Source: Azorinus chamasolen
Lineage: Eukaryota > Mollusca > Bivalvia > Cardiida > Solecurtidae
Assembly (NCBI GenBank): GCA_963576725.1
Contig: OY755241.1
Coordinates: forward strand, 73,296,999-73,360,998
Reading direction: 5' to 3'
Length of the DNA stretch: 64,000 nt
Below the pieces are notes generated by a model. It was not told the DNA's origin, did not search any database, and worked only from the letters and a program-made list of their open reading frames with translations. The translations under genes and the position numbers were made by a program. Shown piece by piece: positions 9,560-20,189 of the stretch. Position 1 is the first letter of the stretch. Each line of letters starts with the position of its first letter.

Positions 9560-9790
9560 AACAATACCTGTATATTACAGAGGTCCAGATGAAATGCGTA
9601 AATTCAAACATTTTCAAGAATAGTTCCTTTATTTCTTCACCCAACTGTATATTGAGATCAGTCTTTAATATATTATTTCGTGACGATTCTTAAGAGTGAT
9701 CAGAGCATACGGGTTGGTGGAGAAATGGCAAGTGCAGAAGTTGGGTACGCGTCTTTATATGTGTCTGTAGTTATATCGATATACAGTTAT
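9560..9790. mobile_element. Family I MITE, second copy in tandem order
   Basis: GTCCAGATGAAATGCGTAAA, TTTCTTCACCCAACTGTATA and ATACGGGTTGGTGGAGAAAT. It is more diverged and lies about 330 bp after the first copy in the same orientation. Confidence 0.75.
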
Positions 9791-10011
9791 CTCGAATAGT
9801 TTGTAAAACCAGCCAGACACACGCAATATAATGTGAAATCCTTTGTTATTTATACTAACTAAGGTTTATATTAACCCCACGTAGACGTTTTGCTGATAAT
9901 TCGAATGCACACAAACCTGGAAAACTCGGGCATCGATTTTAAAGTTGACATTTCAGAAAGAAGTATAGTCAGAATGACAACATATCGAAATAGATACGCC
10001 GAACTCGGTAT

Positions 10012-10267
10012 TTAACCCTTCTCTTGCTGAATTTTAAAGTACATTTCTCCTTCTATACCCATGCCCTGTTGTATTATAACATATATTAATATCTTCACTG
10101 TGTACAAGTATTTCGCTGTACAATCACTGCTGTGGAGTGCATTGGTTGCACAATCAACTTGTAAATAGTGGAGACCCAGATGAGACAGCGCCTGCATGAG
10201 CTGTCTCATCTGGGTCTTCACTATTTACAGGTAGATATATTGACGTGAATAGCAAGCGAAGGGTTAA
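10012..10267 (-). mobile_element. Family L TTAA-MITE (complete)
   Basis: TTAACCCTTCTCTTGCTG / ATAGCAAGCGAAGGGTTAA ends. The core hairpin AGTGGAGACCCAGATGAGAC ... GTCTCATCTGGGTCTTCACT is near perfect. A second copy in opposite orientation is at 60937-61188. Confidence 0.9.
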
Positions 10268-10360
10268 TAATTAGAGTATTGAGCGAAAACTGAGAATGGA
10301 CTGAACCCCAAACTTTGGTTGGTAGAATCTGTCATAGCCTTCATTTGTCACGCCTAGGTC

Positions 10361-10530
10361 CATGCTTATAAAACTTTTAGCTGAGTCTGAGTTCGTTCTC
10401 AAGTTTTTGATTGGTCAGATTTGAGCCTTTGGCTCAAATCTGACCAATCAAAGCTTAAGAACTCAAACCTGACCAATCCAAAGCTAGAGAACGAACTCAG
10501 ACTCAACTAAAAAAGCTTAATAAACATGGA
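10361..10530. mobile_element. Family G palindromic MITE
   Basis: GTCCATGCTTATAAAACTTT at the left and AGCTTAATAAACATGGACCC at the right. Inner arms TTGATTGGTCAGATTTGAGC / GCTCAAATCTGACCAATCAA form a long stem. One arm holds an extra partial unit. Confidence 0.85.
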
Positions 10531-10554
10531 CCCTGATTTATTGATGACGTCTTT

Positions 10555-10620
10555 TCAACAACACGGTCAGCGTATCAAACAGTTTGGATCCTGATTAGAC
10601 GCCGAGTTAAAGAGACTCAG
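10555..10620. mobile_element. Family H fragment
   Basis: GTATCAAACAGTTTGGATCC and TGATTAGACGCCGAGTTA are the left half of an H hairpin. Confidence 0.55.
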
Positions 10621-10632
10621 ACGAAAACAAAG

Positions 10633-10844
10633 TACAGAAAACCCCAATAAATAGAGAAGAATATACGTACTTTTAGGCAGGTGGCTGCTTAATGCAGGGT
10701 GAAAGTCATTCAGAAATATCACTGTGTGACAGAGGAACTTTGTGAATGCAGTCACCCTTCATTACATGTAAGCTGCAACCAGCTGTTTCCAAGACCGTAA
10801 TTTATACCTAATGTTAAACGACCGGTTTAGAGGGGGTTTACTGT
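10633..10844. mobile_element. Family D TA-MITE
   Basis: GTACAGAAAACCCC at the left and CCGGTTTAGAGGGGGTTTAC plus TGTG at the right. Internal AGGCAGGTGGCTGCTTAATG. The right end abuts a tandem array. Confidence 0.75.
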
Positions 10845-11415
10845 GCCTAACGAACATTCGTATACAGTGGCATACAGGCAGCATATACTGTACCTAGCGA
10901 ACGTTCGTATACAGTGGCATCCTGGTAGCATACTTATACTGTACCTATAGCGAACAATCGTATACAGTGGCATACAGGCAGCATGAACTGCACCTAGCGA
11001 ACGTTCGTATACAGTGGCATACTGGTAGCATAATTATACTGTACCTAGCGAACATGTAGCATATAGTGTACCTAGCGAACGTTCGTATACAATGGCATAC
11101 TGGTAGCATAATTATACTGTACCTAGCGAACATGTAGCATATAGTGTACCTAGCGAACATTCGTATACAGTGGCATACTGGCAGCATAATTATACTGTAC
11201 CTAGCGAACGTTCGTATACAGTGGCATACTGGTAGCATAATTATACTGTACCTAGCGAACATGTAGCATATAGTGTACCTAGCGAACGTTCGTATACAAT
11301 GGAATGCTGGCAGCATAAACTGTACCTAGCGAACGTTCGTATACAATGGCATGCTGGCTGAATACACTGTACCTAGCGAACGTTCGTATACAATGGCATG
11401 TTAGCAGCATATGTA
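10845..11415 (-). repeat. 47-53-bp tandem array with GAACGTTC palindromes
   Basis: About 13 units containing TAGCGAACGTTCGTATACAG and TGGCATACTGGTAGCAT. Unit starts are spaced 47, 53, 47, 51 and 27 bp at the left end. Short 27-bp units (AACATGTAGCATATAGTGTA) alternate with full ones, which gives a higher-order pattern. The minus-strand open frame of about 123 codons through it is an artefact of the repeat. Confidence 0.9.
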
Positions 11416-11692
11416 TCTGTCTGCAACTGTAGAAGAGTTCGATTACAACTGTTGCTATCAACAATTACCATTATTTTCAAATGTAGAAGAGTTCTGCTAC
11501 AACAGCATGTGTCTCAAGTGTTGGAGGAGTTTAACCACAACTGTCTGTGCCTCGAATCGTAATGAAGTTCGGCGCAGCAACAAAGTGCAGGCTCGTCATG
11601 ATGCTGAGAGATTCAACAGACGCAAGGGTAAAGAGAGCTGTAGCGGTGAATATGGCCAGCAAGTACACCAGAATCCCACGCGAGAGCTCACG
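11416..11692. other. Unassigned segment between an array and a MITE end
   Basis: Two loose repeats of GTAGAAGAGTTC(G/T)(A/G)(C/T)TACAAC. The plus strand is open for 119 codons from 11411 to 11770, but the frame starts in the tandem array and ends in a MITE. The minus strand of 11560-11690 could encode a hydrophobic stretch (ILVYLLAIFTATALFTLA), but without clear splice sites. I do not call a gene. Confidence 0.3.
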
Positions 11693-11769
11693 TCCTATCG
11701 GAGCCGTCTGATCTGGGTCTACGTTGTTTGCAAAGGCGTAGAAAGGCGTATTTATGGAGGAAAGGGTTA
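11693..11769. mobile_element. Family A MITE right end (fragment)
   Basis: GGAGCCGTCTGATCTGGGTC then AAGGCGTATTTATGGAGGAA and AGGGTTAA. The left half is missing. Confidence 0.75.
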
Positions 11770-11840
11770 ACCCTTATCCAGATATAAAATAAGTGGCTGC
11801 TCAAAGTCTGACCTGGTGCAATGTTTTGCGTTTTTCAGTA

Positions 11841-11977
11841 TTCATGCTTATAAAGCTTCTTAGTTGATTCTGAGTTCGATCTCAAGTTTTTGATTGGTCA
11901 GATTTGAGCCATAGAACAAACTTTGACTCAAATATGACCAATGAAACGCTTGAGAACAAACTCAGACTCAACTAACA
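11841..11977. mobile_element. Family G palindromic MITE
   Basis: TTCATGCTTATAAAGCTTCT at the left, inner arms TTGATTGGTCAGATTTGAGC and CTCAAATATGACCAATG, and AGACTCAACTAA at the right where the end is lost. Confidence 0.8.
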
Positions 11978-13192
11978 CTCCCTATCGACTGTGTTACAAT
12001 GAGGGATGCGCCTGCGAGAAGACACGTTAAGGTATCGGCTCGATACTATGGAGGACGATCAATGCCAAAATTTCATCATGCTTTGTGTCATTTCAATTTG
12101 CTTCATGTTAAATGCATTATGCTAAATGATTATTGCATGCCACGATGTGCTTTCTTCTTTCTTTGAAGTTTCTTCCTCGATCCGACATTCGACCTTCTGT
12201 AAACTTAGTTATTGATTACTATAACGTCAAATGATGTGTTTCATTGTTTAACATTCTTTGAAGCATATGCTTTGTGCTATTTGCTTAGCGCTTGGTGCTT
12301 GGTGCTTGAGGCTTGATGCGTGGCTCGTTTGTTCCAACATCGCCCCGGCCTTTGTCGTACTCTAGTCAGCTCGGACTAAAACGCTGAAGTGATTTGCCGA
12401 ATACATAGGTTAAGAAGGAAAACGCTGAAGACATATTAAGAAATAGAAGGATTTCAAAAAGCACATAGAAATAGAAGGGTTACTGATCCATTACATTAGT
12501 AATTACTAATACTGAAATGTATCTATTTTAAATATTTGTTTTGATCTAAGTTAAGTAAGTTTGTTGTTGTTGTTAAATCAGTAATTTTGTATTCAAATAA
12601 CAACAGATGTATACATATCACCTCCAGATCCAGATATTGTTTTATTTATTTTTGAAAATTGTGTCCGGTGAATCAAAGTCGGCAAATATAGATATTCACG
12701 TATTCTGATGTCAGTATTTTCTAACATAACTATTCACGTGGTAAAGGGTTTGCCTGATTTCAAGTAATTTGCACATTCGAAATCATTCATAGAGTGAATG
12801 CGGAAAAATAAAGAAAAGCGTGAATAGACGAACAATGTGTATTGTACTGGTATTGGACATACCTTGGGTGCTGTGGACACTTTGCACGTGGAACAGTACC
12901 AATGGAATGTCCACTGACTGTGTCATATCTCACTGCGCATGAGCAACCCGCCGGCCGATTTCACTCCGTGGAAGGATTCAAGGCGGAAGCATGTGGACAT
13001 ATGTACATTTCTAACAGCTGAGAAAAATGGAGGTTTGCATACGATACAGTCTCGGTGAAAAGACGAGAGAGAAATGGGAAATGAGTGTTTATGGAACTTA
13101 GGTACAGTCACCGTTCTTTCATTCTTAGTTTCATTTGCCATATTATTTAGTACAGACCGAGCCATATACATGTACATATGTACATGTCTCTG
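11978..13192. other. No recognised repeat or gene; possible minus-strand 5' exon
   Basis: 12080-12330 has loose GCTTGGTGCTTG-type repetition. Around 12860-13060 the minus strand has a fair donor CCAAG|GTATGTCC (about 12863). An NRF1-like TGCGCATGAGC lies near 12936 and a run of CpGs at 12945-12985. The arrangement is similar to the promoter-like blocks at 3.5 and 6.4 kb, but no ATG-initiated frame is convincing. Confidence 0.2.
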
Positions 13193-13347
13193 GTACAGAA
13201 AACCCCCTCTAAACCCGAATTCTAGTAGTGAATAATTTATATACTTTTAGGCAGGTGGCTGCTTAATGCAGGGTAAAAGTGTCGCAGAAAGCTTGTAGAG
13301 GAGCTTTCTGCATGACGTTCAACCTGTCTACCCCCCCCCCCCCCCCC
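13193..13347. mobile_element. Family D MITE interrupted by a 17-C run
   Basis: GTACAGAAAACCCCCTCTAA, CAGGTGGCTGCTTAATGCAG, then hairpin GCTTGTAGAGGAGCTTTCTG. The sequence breaks off at CTGTCTA followed by C at 13331-13347. Confidence 0.7.
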
Positions 13348-13907
13348 AATTATCATTCTATTTTTGTTCCGTTTTTGCCATAATCGTGTCTTAACCTTAC
13401 AGACTGGTGTTAAGCACACGCGAGCAGTGAGTACAGACATTATGTCTAAAATAAGTTAAAATGTCCCTAAATTTATGTTTTGTAACATTTAGAGCCAAAA
13501 TAAAAAAGGGGTTGTTTTGAGACAAAGCTGAAATTTAGTATATTTATGTCTCCCCCAGTTGTAATGGGGAGACATGTTGTTTTTGGTCGAGTTGTCCGTC
13601 TATCGTCCGTCCGTCTGTCTATCTGTCCGTCTGCCTGACACACTCGTGTCCGCTCCATATCTTACAAATATGGAAGGATTTCAAAATGCTTCGGCACAAT
13701 GTTCAACTCGACAAGACGATGTGCAGAGCGTTCGATTCAGGCACATGGGTGAAAGGTCAAGGGCACAATTTAAGGTCAAATGTTTTTAGCAACACCATTC
13801 GTGTCCGCTCCATATCTCTTTTAAAAACCCTTGGAAGGATTTCAAATTGCTGTGGCACAAATGTTCTCCATTACAAGGTGATGTGCAGACAGCAGGATTC
13901 AGTCACA

Positions 13908-15893
13908 TACAGTGGTAAATACGCCATTCCTACCCATTTACCCGTTTTTCTACGCGTAAGAAACGGGTAGTGAACTGTTAACGAACGGGTAACGAACGGT
14001 TACGCGAGAAACGGTTTACACGCGTTAAACGCGTAAAGAAACGATTATACATGTACCAGAGAAGTTGCGGTAGGTGCATAAGTTTTCCGTTTCATGCGGA
14101 GATTTCGGATCTTTTCGATGATAGCCGTTCAAAAAAGTCCGAATGAAACGGGTTAGCCAAAATAAGAATCGATTCGTCACTCAACGAACGTTTAGCGGTT
14201 CAATCCCGGCTAGTGTCGACGATTGGCTCATTTAGGGAACGATAAAACAATTATTTGTACAAAGCTATAATATCAGATACCCACTGTATATTAAACAAAT
14301 TGATTGAAGAGTTAGTTCTTTTTGAGTAGGTTTCGATATTTCAGATAAAAAACTGTCACAAATTAAACCACCAAATTTTGGATCTAGAATGAAGAAACCT
14401 TCTAAACAATTCAGATCTATTCTATTTCTCAACCCTTTCCCATTTGAATATTTCTGTCAGAAAAAAATGACATCATGAGTATTTATTAGATCTTGCTGAA
14501 TTTAACAACGGTTTAAGTGCACACGCCTTTTTGATATTTGTAGAAAATATAGTCAGGTCTATTAATTTATAATTTCATAAGCAGAGTGGGCCCTGATCCG
14601 ACGGCCCCTACAAGAGCCTTCATTTCTAGGTTTACTCTGTTTGCAAAGGCGTTAGAGTGTTATATCCATGTGTATGTAATAGAATAAGCAAACAGTGCAG
14701 ACCCAAGATCAAACGGCTTCCACGTGAGCAATCTGACCTGAACCTATTCTGTTTTCAAAGGTGTTTTCATCATTATGAGGTAGATTTAAAGCGTTTTAAA
14801 CAAATAAGCATATTTTATGCTCACATATAACTATGAAAACGTTCTTATCATTTTGTTACTTTGTGAAGATTAAACATTTGCATGCCGAAATTTAAAAGTT
14901 GTGGCCCATTATTGTTTAACTGTATATTCCATTCATTATTACCAAGCTCAAATTTGCTAGATGATTTTAATTAGGCCTATGGAAATACTAGTGAAGACCT
15001 TGATCAATACCCTGATATTGGAGCTATATTGTCTGTGTTTACACTGCTTTCAAATGTCAGTACTTTTGTTCCCCGCATTCAACTATATAATTGTTATGAA
15101 TGCATGAAAATAAATTGTCTTGAAGACTATTATTTACCCAGCCTAGATATATGATCACAGCTGCCAGATGGTCAGTAAATCCCTTAGCTATTTTCTCAGT
15201 AGGGGGCAATGGTATTGACAGTGACCACACCACAGCTTTCTTATCAATAAAGTTACGAATTATTACGTAACAGAAATGCCAAATAATGTGCCCAATGATC
15301 TAAAAGTATGATTTGTTAGCTTCTTAAAAAATACAAGAACACTATGTTTTGATTAATTGTAGATCTATGACTCAGCACAAAGTTAAATCCAAACGTTTTA
15401 GATCAATTTAAAATTTAGATTTATACAAATTCTAGTTTTAAAGATAGTTTAGATTGATATGATCTAGATCTATTCTAAAAAACTTCTACTATATCTGCTA
15501 CGGTACTGTACGTACAGTAGCAAAAAAGACATTTTACAGCACATAGATGAACGCAATGAGACTGAAGATCTATATTTTAATATAGATCTAGATCTAGCTA
15601 GATCATAGGGAAATGAAACGAGAATTAAAAGTTTAAATACTGTTGGTCTGTAAGGTTTACCAGCAGGTAAATGAGAATGTCTCCCATTTCAAAGAAAGGC
15701 CACATCAAGGATCCCCCCCCCCCCTCTCGTCAATGATTACTCCCCTCTCATCCGGGCTCGTAAACGTTTAGGAAACGCGTAAGAAACGCGTTAACAAACG
15801 GTTAGAAACCCGTTTAACGAAACGGCTAAGAAACGGGTAGGTAACGCGTAAGAAACGCGTTAAGTGGGTAGGAATAGCGTATTTACCACTGTA
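13908..15893. mobile_element. Non-autonomous ~2-kb TA-flanked transposon with ACGCGT subterminal repeats
   Basis: Terminal inverted repeats: left TACAGTGGTAAATACGCCAT then TCCTACCCA; right complement TACAGTGGTAAATACGCTAT then TCCTACCCA. That is about 27 of 28 bases matching, bounded by TA. Within 130 bp of each end lie many forms of AAACGCGTAAG, ACGGGTA and ACGGTTA, in both orientations. No transposase frame is present. The interior holds a decayed A-type MITE (14432-14790), a poly-C run near 15714 and AT-rich DNA. TA flanks and the TACAGT start suggest the Tc1/mariner superfamily. Confidence 0.8.
14432..14790. mobile_element. Family A-type MITE, degenerate, with duplicated core
   Basis: TCAACCCTTTCCCATTTGAA at the left. 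Two successive hairpin cores follow, GCCCTGATCCGACGGCCCCT (about 14590) and CAGTGCAGACCCAAGATCAA (about 14695), with CTCTGTTTGCAAAGGCGTTA between them. Confidence 0.6.
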
Positions 15894-16647
15894 CTTCAAA
15901 GGTCATGGTCACAATTCAAGGTCATGGTCAAAATTCAAGGTCAATTGTTCACACTTTCTTGTATGGACGATAACTCCTACATCGCTAATGCCATTTAATT
16001 GAAACTTCATAATATTGACAGAGAATGATGAAAGTGCCATGTATAAGGTCCATTACTCCGGCTTCAATACAGTTGGGGTTATGGCCCTTTATTACAATTG
16101 TTTGTCCGATCAATAACTCCTGCTCTACTGATGCAATTTGAATGACATTTGATGTATGGAAAGAGCATGATGGAAGGAAGTGTTATGTACAAGTATCACA
16201 CTTCTGGCTTCAACAATATTTTTGCCTCTCATTTTCTGCAGAGACAAGCTTTTGCCTCTCCTTTTCTGCAGAGTTATGACAATTTTGTCTGCAGTGTTTC
16301 TCCAAAACCTTTAATTGGATATTCATTAAATTTTATAGCATTAATAAGCATCATGCCTAGTTGTGTATATCATTCCTTTTCTGGTTTGATGATTTTCTGC
16401 AGAGTTATGGGACTTTGGAAAAATTTGATCACGAGCTGGGGGATAAATCAGTTTTTGTATAAAAACAATTCTAGTCTATATTAGTGAAAGACAAATAACT
16501 CTGGGGCCATCCCATCCGTGGATGCTCCGCTTCAACTGCAATTATATTCGTCCGGAGTTGAAATTTTCCCACAAAACGTTTATATAGAAAGAAATGTTTT
16601 ATCTACACGCTGGTACCAAATATCCCATTACTTTGTCCCCATTTTAC

Positions 16648-16681
16648 ACGAAGTAAATACAGATCTGTATTTACTTCGTGA
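16648..16681. repeat. Perfect 34-bp palindrome
   Basis: CACGAAGTAAATACAGA is followed immediately by its exact complement, with no loop. It lies in 16490-16745, which has no other recognised element. A 75-codon plus frame crosses it but looks random. Confidence 0.9.
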
Positions 16682-16745
16682 TTTTAGTGAGTTAATACAA
16701 GAGGCAAATACCTTCAGCGAACCATGTTATTATAAGCCCAACTAA

Positions 16746-17115
16746 CAAAGGTGGTCGTATATTAGCGTGGCCCTGTATGTCAATCCGTTCGCTCGTCCGT
16801 CAACATTTTGTTTGTCTGCCGTTTTCTCGGAAAACTATTTGACGGCTTTTAATAAAATGTCGCCCAAATCTTTACTGCATCAATATCTGAAGCCGAGTCA
16901 ATTCTGAGGTTCATTTGATTTGTCATTACGGAGTTATGGCCCTTACATGGTATTAATTATATTAATATGGATTTTTACATATATTACGGGTATTTTGAAG
17001 TAATTTTCTTTTAAAGTTATGACCCTTGAGCTTTGTGTATTTGTTATAAGGGCCCTGCATTGAATATGCAGGAGTCCCATTAGAATCACATTTTCTGTCG
17101 GTCCATCCGTCAACA
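16746..17115 (+). repeat. Dispersed repeat of the 'ATGGCCCTT' type
   Basis: Contains CAATCCGTTCGCTCGTCCGT, GGAGTTATGGCCCTTACATG and AGGGCCCTGCATTGAATATG. The last motif recurs at 30676 in the insertion that interrupts the 86-bp array. Confidence 0.55.
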
Positions 17116-17117
17116 CC

Positions 17118-17297
17118 ATATTCCATCAAGTATTTTGTGTTAAAGGCAGGTGGCTGCTTAAAGCAAGGTGAAAGTAAAACAGAACACTCCTATAGGAGCG
17201 TTCTATTTTACTTTCAAGTTACTTTAAGCAGCCACCTACCCTAAATACCAACTAAATTAACACCATTTAGTGGCCTTTGTAGAGAGGTACTGTATAT
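17118..17297. mobile_element. Family E TA-MITE, left end missing
   Basis: AGGCAGGTGGCTGCTTAAAG, hairpin ACACTCCTATAGGAGCGTTC and right end TTAGTGGCCTTTGTAGAGAG then GTACTGTA. Confidence 0.8.
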
Positions 17298-17357
17298 GAA
17301 GGAAAGGATTTACAAACATTAGAAATTGGATCATAAGTGACTGAATAAGTGAGTTAA

Positions 17358-17588
17358 TTAACCCTTTCCTCAATAAATACGCCTTTCTACACCTCTGTAA
17401 AATCAGCTGTTAAAATAATTGTGATAGAGCATTTGCTCAGTCGCTCTTATAGGAGCAAATGCTCTATTTATCACAATGATTCAATCTACAAAATTCTAAA
17501 ATTTTACTTTTCTCTAGTTAATGCTCCTTTTCGGTAGATTTATTCAAAGTGGTTGGATCTAAAAATAGCCTATGAGGGAATGGGTTAA
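17358..17588. mobile_element. Family C TTAA-MITE (complete)
   Basis: TTAACCCTTTCCTCAATAAA / GCCTATGAGGGAATGGGTTA plus A. The hairpin GAGCATTTGCTC ... GAGCAAATGCTC is followed by AATGCTCCTTTTCGGTAGAT. Confidence 0.9.
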
Positions 17589-17752
17589 ACCATTCTTCAA
17601 ACATTCTCTGCAAACTGTTATCAAGTTTAGCAGGATTTTTCATTGATATACATGTATATGGAAAAAAGTAGAAAAGTGTCAAAAAGTGTGGCTCCTGATG
17701 ACAATGATACGGATCTAAGTTACTTGGTGTCAACTTATCCTACTTAGTTACC

Positions 17753-18004
17753 TTAACCCTTTCCCTGTTCTATGTTTATTTGAAATTCAATACCTACTGA
17801 ATATTCATGGACAAAATAATAATAATGAAATACGGAAGGTGGAACAATTTGCAGCTATTTTAGAAAGTAAAGAAACGGATCTGTCAAATTCCATTAGCAA
17901 ACAGAGCAGACCCTGGTCAAACAGCCCCTATGGGAGTCGACTGATCTGCGTCTTCTCTGTTTGCAAATGCTTGAAAAGACATTTATATGAGGGAAAGCGG
18001 TTAA
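17753..18004. mobile_element. Family B TTAA-MITE (complete, 252 bp)
   Basis: TTAACCCTTTCCCTGTTCTA at the left and GAGGGAAAGCGGTTAA at the right. Core CAGAGCAGACCCTGGTCAAA with its complement. Its last TTAA is also the first TTAA of the next element. Confidence 0.9.
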
Positions 18005-18168
18005 TTTTTATGCCATAAATACGCCTTTGCAAACAGTAGACCCAGATCATATGCAGTTCTACCATGGCCATAAATGCACGTGTCCATGTGCTATTAAAGC
18101 AAATTATTCCAATTAATATTCATCAATTTCATGATGTCATATATGAATATTCATGGGGGGAAAGGGTT
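18001..18168. mobile_element. Family A TTAA-MITE, internally deleted
   Basis: TTAATTTTTATGCCATAAAT at the left, one hairpin arm, then CTACCATGGCCATAAATGCA and right end TTCATGGGGGGAAAGGGTTA plus A. The second hairpin arm is lost. Confidence 0.75.
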
Positions 18169-18380
18169 AAGTATTCAGATTCCCAATCTCCTCTCTCTAT
18201 CATTTAAAATGTACAAACTTTTTGTACAAAGGATTTGAACAAACTGAAAGGTTTTGACAAATTCACCAGGACAGTACAGATGGTATACCCGTTGAATGTG
18301 GGAAGGATCTGACATTTTCCTTATACATGTATAGGAGCCCCCTGATCAGGGTTGGCACTGTTTGTCATTCCAAGTCATTT

Positions 18381-18595
18381 TTAACCCTTTGCATGCTAAG
18401 TAAATTTTCGTCTGCAACAATTGCAGTCTGCTTCAGTTCTAAAAAATAAAATTTCTCTCATTTCTTCGCAGAAATATGATCAAAGTGACAAACAGTTTGG
18501 ATCCGGATGAGACGCCGCATCATGCGGCGTCTCATCTGGATCCAGACTGTTTGCATAGATAATAACAGTTTCACCGCTAGCGTGCAAAGAGTTAA
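18381..18595. mobile_element. Family H TTAA-MITE (complete, reference copy)
   Basis: TTAACCCTTTGCATGCTAAG / GCTAGCGTGCAAAGAGTTAA ends. Perfect core AGACGCCGCATCATGCGGCG TCT within AACAGTTTGGATCC arms. It shows that the common GGATCC hairpin belongs to a TTAACCCTTTGC element. Confidence 0.9.
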
Positions 18596-18779
18596 ACTTA
18601 TGTATAATGTTTATTTCAGGTTGGTATTACCTGGCAGGCTGGTAAGATAAGTGAAATGGTGAAAACTGACTGAACAAATTCATAGCTGGATGTCTGTAGT
18701 GGCTGTGTGTGTGTGTCTGAGATTTGTACCAGCATTGCTACGTCATTACAAGGTATGAACATGTAAGAACTCGGAACAT

Positions 18780-18858
18780 TTAACCCTTTACTTCATGAAT
18801 ATTCATGTCAGAAATAATGACGTCAATCTATATTGTATCATAAGCAAACAGAGCAAAC
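18780..18858. mobile_element. Family A left arm (fragment)
   Basis: TTAACCCTTTACTTCATGAA then ATAAGCAAACAGAGCAAAC. It is cut where the next tandem array begins. Confidence 0.8.
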
Positions 18859-19550
18859 TTTGGCACATAGCATCATCTGTAGGTCCTCTAAAAGAGTTGG
18901 CCCGCCCCAGGGGTGCCTTGTTTTCCATAGGAACATATAGTAAAACTTTGAAAATCTTCTCTGAAACTGGAAGGTTCTCAGCTTCCATATTTGGCACATA
19001 GCATCATGTTCAGGTCCTCTACAAAAGTTATATAAAATATACCCCCGGGGTCAAAATTGGCCTCGCCCAAGGGATGGCAAGTTTTCAATAGGAACATATA
19101 GTGAAAACTTTGAAAATCTTCTCCACTGAAACTGGAGAGTTCTCAGCTTATTTGGTACATAGCATCATGTTCAGGTCCTCTACAAAAGTTATATAAGTTA
19201 TGCCCCTGTGGTCAAAATTGGCCCTGCCCTAGGGGCGGTCAGCTTTCAATAGAAACATATAGAGAAAACTTGGGACTCTTCTCCTCTGAAACTGAAAGGT
19301 TCTCAGCTTTCATACTTGGCACATAGCATCATATTCTACAAAAGTTATATAAATTATGCCCCTGGGGTCAAAATTGGCCCTGTCCCAGGGGTGCCTTGTT
19401 TTCTATTTAAACATAGTGAAACTTTGAATATCTTCTCTGCTACTGGAAGGTTCTCAGCTTTCGTATTTGGCTGATAGCATCATGTTCAGGTCCTCCACAA
19501 AAGTTATATAAATTATGCCCCTGGGGTTAAAATTGTCCCCGCCCCAACTA
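18858..19550 (+). repeat. Family W tandem array, five units of about 131-164 bp
   Basis: TTTGGCACATAGCATCATGT starts units near 18861, 18992, 19153, 19317 and 19468. Each unit contains CCTGGGGTCAAAATTGGCCC and CTGAAACTGGAAGGTTCTCA. A single inverted unit lies at 43157-43345. Confidence 0.9.
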
Positions 19551-19640
19551 CATGTATTACTATTGGAAGCTCATCTTTTGCGATATCTCAATAGTTCGAC
19601 CTATTGTTATACCTCTAGTGTCTGTATAGCAGATGATTGC

Positions 19641-20143
19641 TTAAAGGGGATGTCCCTACATTTGACGCGTTCCATAAACACTTAAAATATACAAAACTGA
19701 TTTGTTTATATGCTGAAAAGTAGTATATCGCAAAAAGCCCCATCCAATTACCGTTTATAATGACAAAACATCCATGTGTTTGATATCGCCGATCCCGGTT
19801 TTACTCCCCGATGTTTCAGTTTTTTTCGGGTTAAGTTTTAGTTTCGTAACGGTTCGCCCTATTCGCGATTCTCCGACCACTTCCGAGAAAGCTATTACGT
19901 AAACAATGGAGGGATCGGGTGATCATCGGCAAAACGCGGAAAAATTTAACGGAAAAGGCCGATAAAATTGTGTTGTAGAACAAAAATTAACAGTATTGAT
20001 GAAATCGGTTTATCTGTATCACAGGGGCATTTTTCGATATAAGTTCAAATTGGGAACCTTCATAATAATGATAGAGCATAACAAATACCAAGTTTTATGA
20101 CATTATTGAAAATATGCGATCATTGTAGGGACTTCCTCTTTAA
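19641..20143 (+). mobile_element. Family P element, copy 3 (complete, 503 bp)
   Basis: TTAAAGGGGATGTCCCTACA / GTAGGGACTTCCTCTTTAA with TTAA flanks. Nearly collinear with 7731-8232. No transposase. Confidence 0.9.
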
Positions 20144-20189
20144 TGTAGATAAAAAATGATACACATAGTTTATGTCCTTCATTAACTCT

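Larger units (their letters stand above)
13547..16480 (+). repeat. Family O dispersed repeat, split by a 2-kb transposon
   Basis: Begins TATGTCTCCCCCAGTTG and ends GTTTTTGTATAAAAACAATT. Its two parts, 13547-13907 and 15894-16480, rejoin cleanly. Sequence ...GATTCAGTCACATA runs on as CTTCAAAGGTCATGGTCACA, matching the repeat's own earlier unit (CATGGGTGAAAGGTCAAGGG). Runs of CCGTCCGTCTGTC follow the 5' end, as in the copy at 20553-21460. Confidence 0.85.

Noticed and set aside
10945..11316. 123-codon minus-strand frame
   Set aside because: Lies wholly in the 47-53-bp tandem array and ends outside it at once.
11411..11770. 119-codon plus-strand frame
   Set aside because: Begins in a tandem array and ends in a family A M​ITE end, with no domain. 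Only the middle is non-repetitive.
16149..16484. 111-codon plus-strand frame
   Set aside because: Lies within the family O dispersed repeat and is not conserved in the copy at 20553-21460.
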